Source: Fidelibacterota bacterium (lineage in GTDB: Bacteria > Bipolaricaulota > Bipolaricaulia > Bipolaricaulales > Bipolaricaulaceae). Taken from it: a stretch of 5,019 nucleotides of DNA. Below the pieces are notes generated by a model. It ran no database searches, had not been told where the DNA came from, and was given only the letters and a program-made list of their open reading frames with translations. A program made the position numbers and the translations under genes. Below, in pieces: positions 3,693-5,019 of the stretch (positions are counted from its first letter, which is position 1; each line of letters begins with the position of its first letter). Where the stretch lies: positions 1 to 5,019 of the forward strand of contig JAJRVI010000157.1 in assembly GCA_024277405.1 (NCBI GenBank). The letters are read 5' to 3'.

Positions 3693-5019
3693 ATGGGTGT
3701 ACGCGTCAAGGGTTTCTTCCTTTTCGCCATCCTCTCCCTCCTTTGGTGGTCCCCGCTCCTCGCCCAGGAGGCCGAATACGAACCGTTCCTCCCCGATGTG
3801 GTCTCCATGGCGCAGGCCGCCGCCCAGGCAGCGGCCCAGGCCGCGGCCCGGGCCCAGGCGGCCGCGTCCGAGGCCGAAAAGGTCCTGTCCGAGCTCGAGG
3901 CGGCCGTATCCGGACTGCTGGAGGAGGGCGCTTCCGCCCAGGCCAGCGCCCAAGCCGCGGCCCAAGCAGTGGCCACGGCCGAGGCGAAGGCCAAGGCCGC
4001 GGTGGAGGCGTTCCTCGAGGTCTGTAGCCGGGCGGTGGCCACGGCGGAGGCCAGTGTCCAGGCGATCGCGGCCGCGGCGGCCAAGGCGGAGGCATACGCC
4101 GAGGCCCAGGCGCAGGCCTGTGCCCAGGCAGCGGCCCAGGCGTCGGCCTCGGCCTCCGCCTGTGCCAGCGCCGAATCGTGGGCCGCGGCCGCGGTGGAAG
4201 CGGTCCTGGAGAAGGTCGCGAGCGCCAAGGCGGAGGCCGAGGCGGCAGCGGCGGCGTGCGCCCAGGCCAAGGCCCAAGTAGCGGCCCAGGCGGAGGCGAT
4301 CGCGGAGGCCCTGGCCCAGATCGAGGCGGAGGCCAGCGCCCAGGTGGAGGCCGCCGCCAGCGCCGTGGCCAAGGCCCAGGCGGCCGCCCAGGCCGCCGCC
4401 CAGGCGCAGGCCCAGGCGGAGGCCGCCGCCCAGGCCGCCGCCCAGGCCTACTCCTCCGCCAAGGCCAAGGCCGAATCCACCGCCGAGGCGTACTCACGCG
4501 CCACGAGCCAGGCCGAACTCGTCAACCAGCGCATCCGCACCACCCTCCCCAACGATTGTGGCGAGGTCATAACCGAGATCACCGGGGTCGTGGAAGCGGT
4601 GGCCGAGGCGGTGGCCGAGGCCCACGCTGCGGCGCAGGCCGCCGCCCAGGCCGCCGCCCAGGCGCAGGCCCGCGCCTACGCCCAAGCCCGGGCCGCCGCC
4701 CAGGCCCGCGCCACCGCTGAAGCGAAGGCCGAGGCCGCGGCGGCTGCCTACGCCACCGCCCAGGCCCGGGCAAAGGCGGTGGCCGAGGCGAAGGCCAAGG
4801 CCAAGGCGGTGGCCGTCGCCGCCGCGGAGGCCATCGCCAAGGCCTACGCCGAGGCACAGGCGCAGGCCGAGGCCATCGCCGAAGCCTACGCCAAGGCGAA
4901 GGCCCAGGCCGAGGCCATGGCCAAGGCCCTGGCACAGGCGAAGGCGAACGCCTCCGCCGCCGCCGAGGCCGCGGCCAGCGCATACGCCGAGGCCCAATCC
5001 GCCCTGGAGGCGGCGAAGA
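3693..5019 (+). CDS. Secreted alanine-alternating repeat protein, 3'-truncated by window edge
   Basis: One uninterrupted frame runs from ATG 3693 to the right edge (442 codons, no stop), so the C-terminus is missing. Residues 1-24 form a signal peptide: MGVRVKGFF, a hydrophobic core with two Trp, then SPLLA with probable cleavage before QEAEYE. After a short linker (25-38) nearly every even-numbered residue is Ala to the end. The residues between are mostly Q, E, K, A, S, R, Y and V. From 302 to 434 all 67 even positions are Ala. Breaks with Val/Leu (60-79, 102-113, 168-175) look like amphipathic helix pieces; AAVEA(F/V)LE occurs at 102-109 and 166-173. One non-repeat island (275-300) holds Pro286 and Cys289. 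Cysteines are at 111, 143, 157, 189 and 289. There is no Pro between 35 and 285 and very little Gly, which favours long helices. It is probably a fibrous envelope or extracellular protein; I recognise no named family. All other frames over this stretch are by-products of the GCN-NNN pattern. Confidence 0.88.
   Translation, partial: MGVRVKGFFLFAILSLLWWSPLLAQEAEYEPFLPDVVSMAQAAAQAAAQAAARAQAAASEAEKVLSELEAAVSGLLEEGASAQASAQAAAQAVATAEAKAKAAVEAFLEVCSRAVATAEASVQAIAAAAAKAEAYAEAQAQACAQAAAQASASASACASAESWAAAAVEAVLEKVASAKAEAEAAAAACAQAKAQVAAQAEAIAEALAQIEAEASAQVEAAASAVAKAQAAAQAAAQAQAQAEAAAQAAAQAYSSAKAKAESTAEAYSRATSQAELVNQRIRTTLPNDCGEVITEITGVVEAVAEAVAEAHAAAQAAAQAAAQAQARAYAQARAAAQARATAEAKAEAAAAAYATAQARAKAVAEAKAKAKAVAVAAAEAIAKAYAEAQAQAEAIAEAYAKAKAQAEAMAKALAQAKANASAAAEAAASAYAEAQSALEAAK
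3822..3841 (+). repeat. 20-bp direct repeat, copy 1 (within alanine-repeat gene)
   Basis: The 20 bases here recur exactly at 4122-4141, an offset of 300 bp or 100 codons. Similarity extends about 12 bases upstream with few mismatches. It encodes the AQAAAQA pattern and may reflect internal duplication. Confidence 0.6.
4122..4141 (+). repeat. 20-bp direct repeat, copy 2 (within alanine-repeat gene)
   Basis: This is identical to 3822-3841 and in the same reading frame. The codon choice GCA-GCG is shared as well as the amino acids, so the match exceeds what the protein pattern alone demands. Confidence 0.6.
4383..4413 (+). repeat. 31-bp direct repeat, copy 1 (within alanine-repeat gene)
   Basis: The 31 bases are identical to 4641-4671, an offset of 258 bp (86 codons), in the same frame. 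They encode AAQAAAQAQA. The two copies flank the non-repeat island at residues 275-300. Confidence 0.6.
4641..4671 (+). repeat. 31-bp direct repeat, copy 2 (within alanine-repeat gene)
   Basis: This is the second copy of the 31-bp repeat at 4383-4413. Such identical in-frame blocks are natural substrates for slippage or recombination that would change protein length by 86 codons. Confidence 0.6.
4824..4949 (+). repeat. 42-bp (14-residue) tandem repeat, three units
   Basis: Three consecutive 14-residue units cover residues 378-419: AEAIAKAYAEAQAQ, AEAIAEAYAKAKAQ and AEAMAKALAQAKAN. A more diverged unit precedes them (364-377). With position 1 as heptad 'a', the a/d positions are Ala, Ile/Met, Tyr/Leu and Ala, all non-polar, so the unit is two heptads of a possible coiled coil that also keeps Ala at every second residue. 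Confidence 0.65.

Noticed and set aside
4377..4449. A CRISPR-like or tandem non-coding repeat array.
   Set aside because: The repeats are codon-phased six-base units inside a reading frame, with no spacers of uniform length.
3405..4997. Several long open frames on the minus strand and in other plus frames across the alanine-repeat gene, coding Gly/Leu/Arg- or Pro/Arg-rich products.
   Set aside because: They are by-products of the GCN-NNN hexamer periodicity, which contains almost no stop codons in any frame. Only the 3693 frame has a signal peptide, an RBS and continuous openness to the edge.

Overview
The window is GC-rich bacterial DNA, densely packed and mostly coding on both strands. It has no rRNA, tRNA, transposase, CRISPR array or phage gene that I can recognise. 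The gene set (bacterial-type PheS, RsmD, SurE, a small UPF0016/GDT1 membrane protein, a class II aldolase tail) marks a bacterium. High GC, tightly packed housekeeping genes and exported low-complexity proteins are compatible with a deep-branching thermophile-like phylum. Bipolaricaulota (Acetothermia/OP1) is my best guess, but this is an impression and not a demonstrated placement.

Layout, left to right: (1) the last 40 codons of a class II aldolase/adducin-family gene (+), running tail-to-tail into (2) a 216-residue glycine-rich, lysine-free, probably exported protein of unknown function (-). (3) pheS (-) lies just upstream of that gene on the same strand. It has a near-consensus promoter placed so close to its ATG that the mRNA may be leaderless. 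(4) Divergent from pheS are rsmD (+) and surE (+), 24 bp apart and probably co-transcribed. (5) A 94-residue UPF0016/GDT1-type cation transporter subunit (-) overlaps the surE 3' end by 20 bp. (6) A 137-bp divergent intergenic region carries two interleaved perfect inverted repeats, and one of them can be extended to mask the transporter's Shine-Dalgarno sequence. (7) From 3693 to the right edge runs a single open frame (442 codons, no stop in the window) for a secreted protein in which almost every second residue is alanine.

The housekeeping part is conventional: translation (PheS), 16S rRNA modification (RsmD) and nucleotide salvage or stress (SurE). The RsmD active-site tetrapeptide is non-canonical (GAPY where D/N-P-P-Y/F is expected). 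The most unusual object is the alanine-alternating exported protein. It keeps a two-residue (six-base) period over about 400 residues, with Ala at all 67 consecutive even positions from 302 to 434, and near its visible end has a 14-residue tandem repeat that satisfies both the two-residue rule and a heptad. It looks like a fibrous cell-surface or periplasmic structural protein, either an alanine-rich coiled coil or an EAK/RADA-like beta assembly. No long stretch is left without a gene once this frame is accepted.
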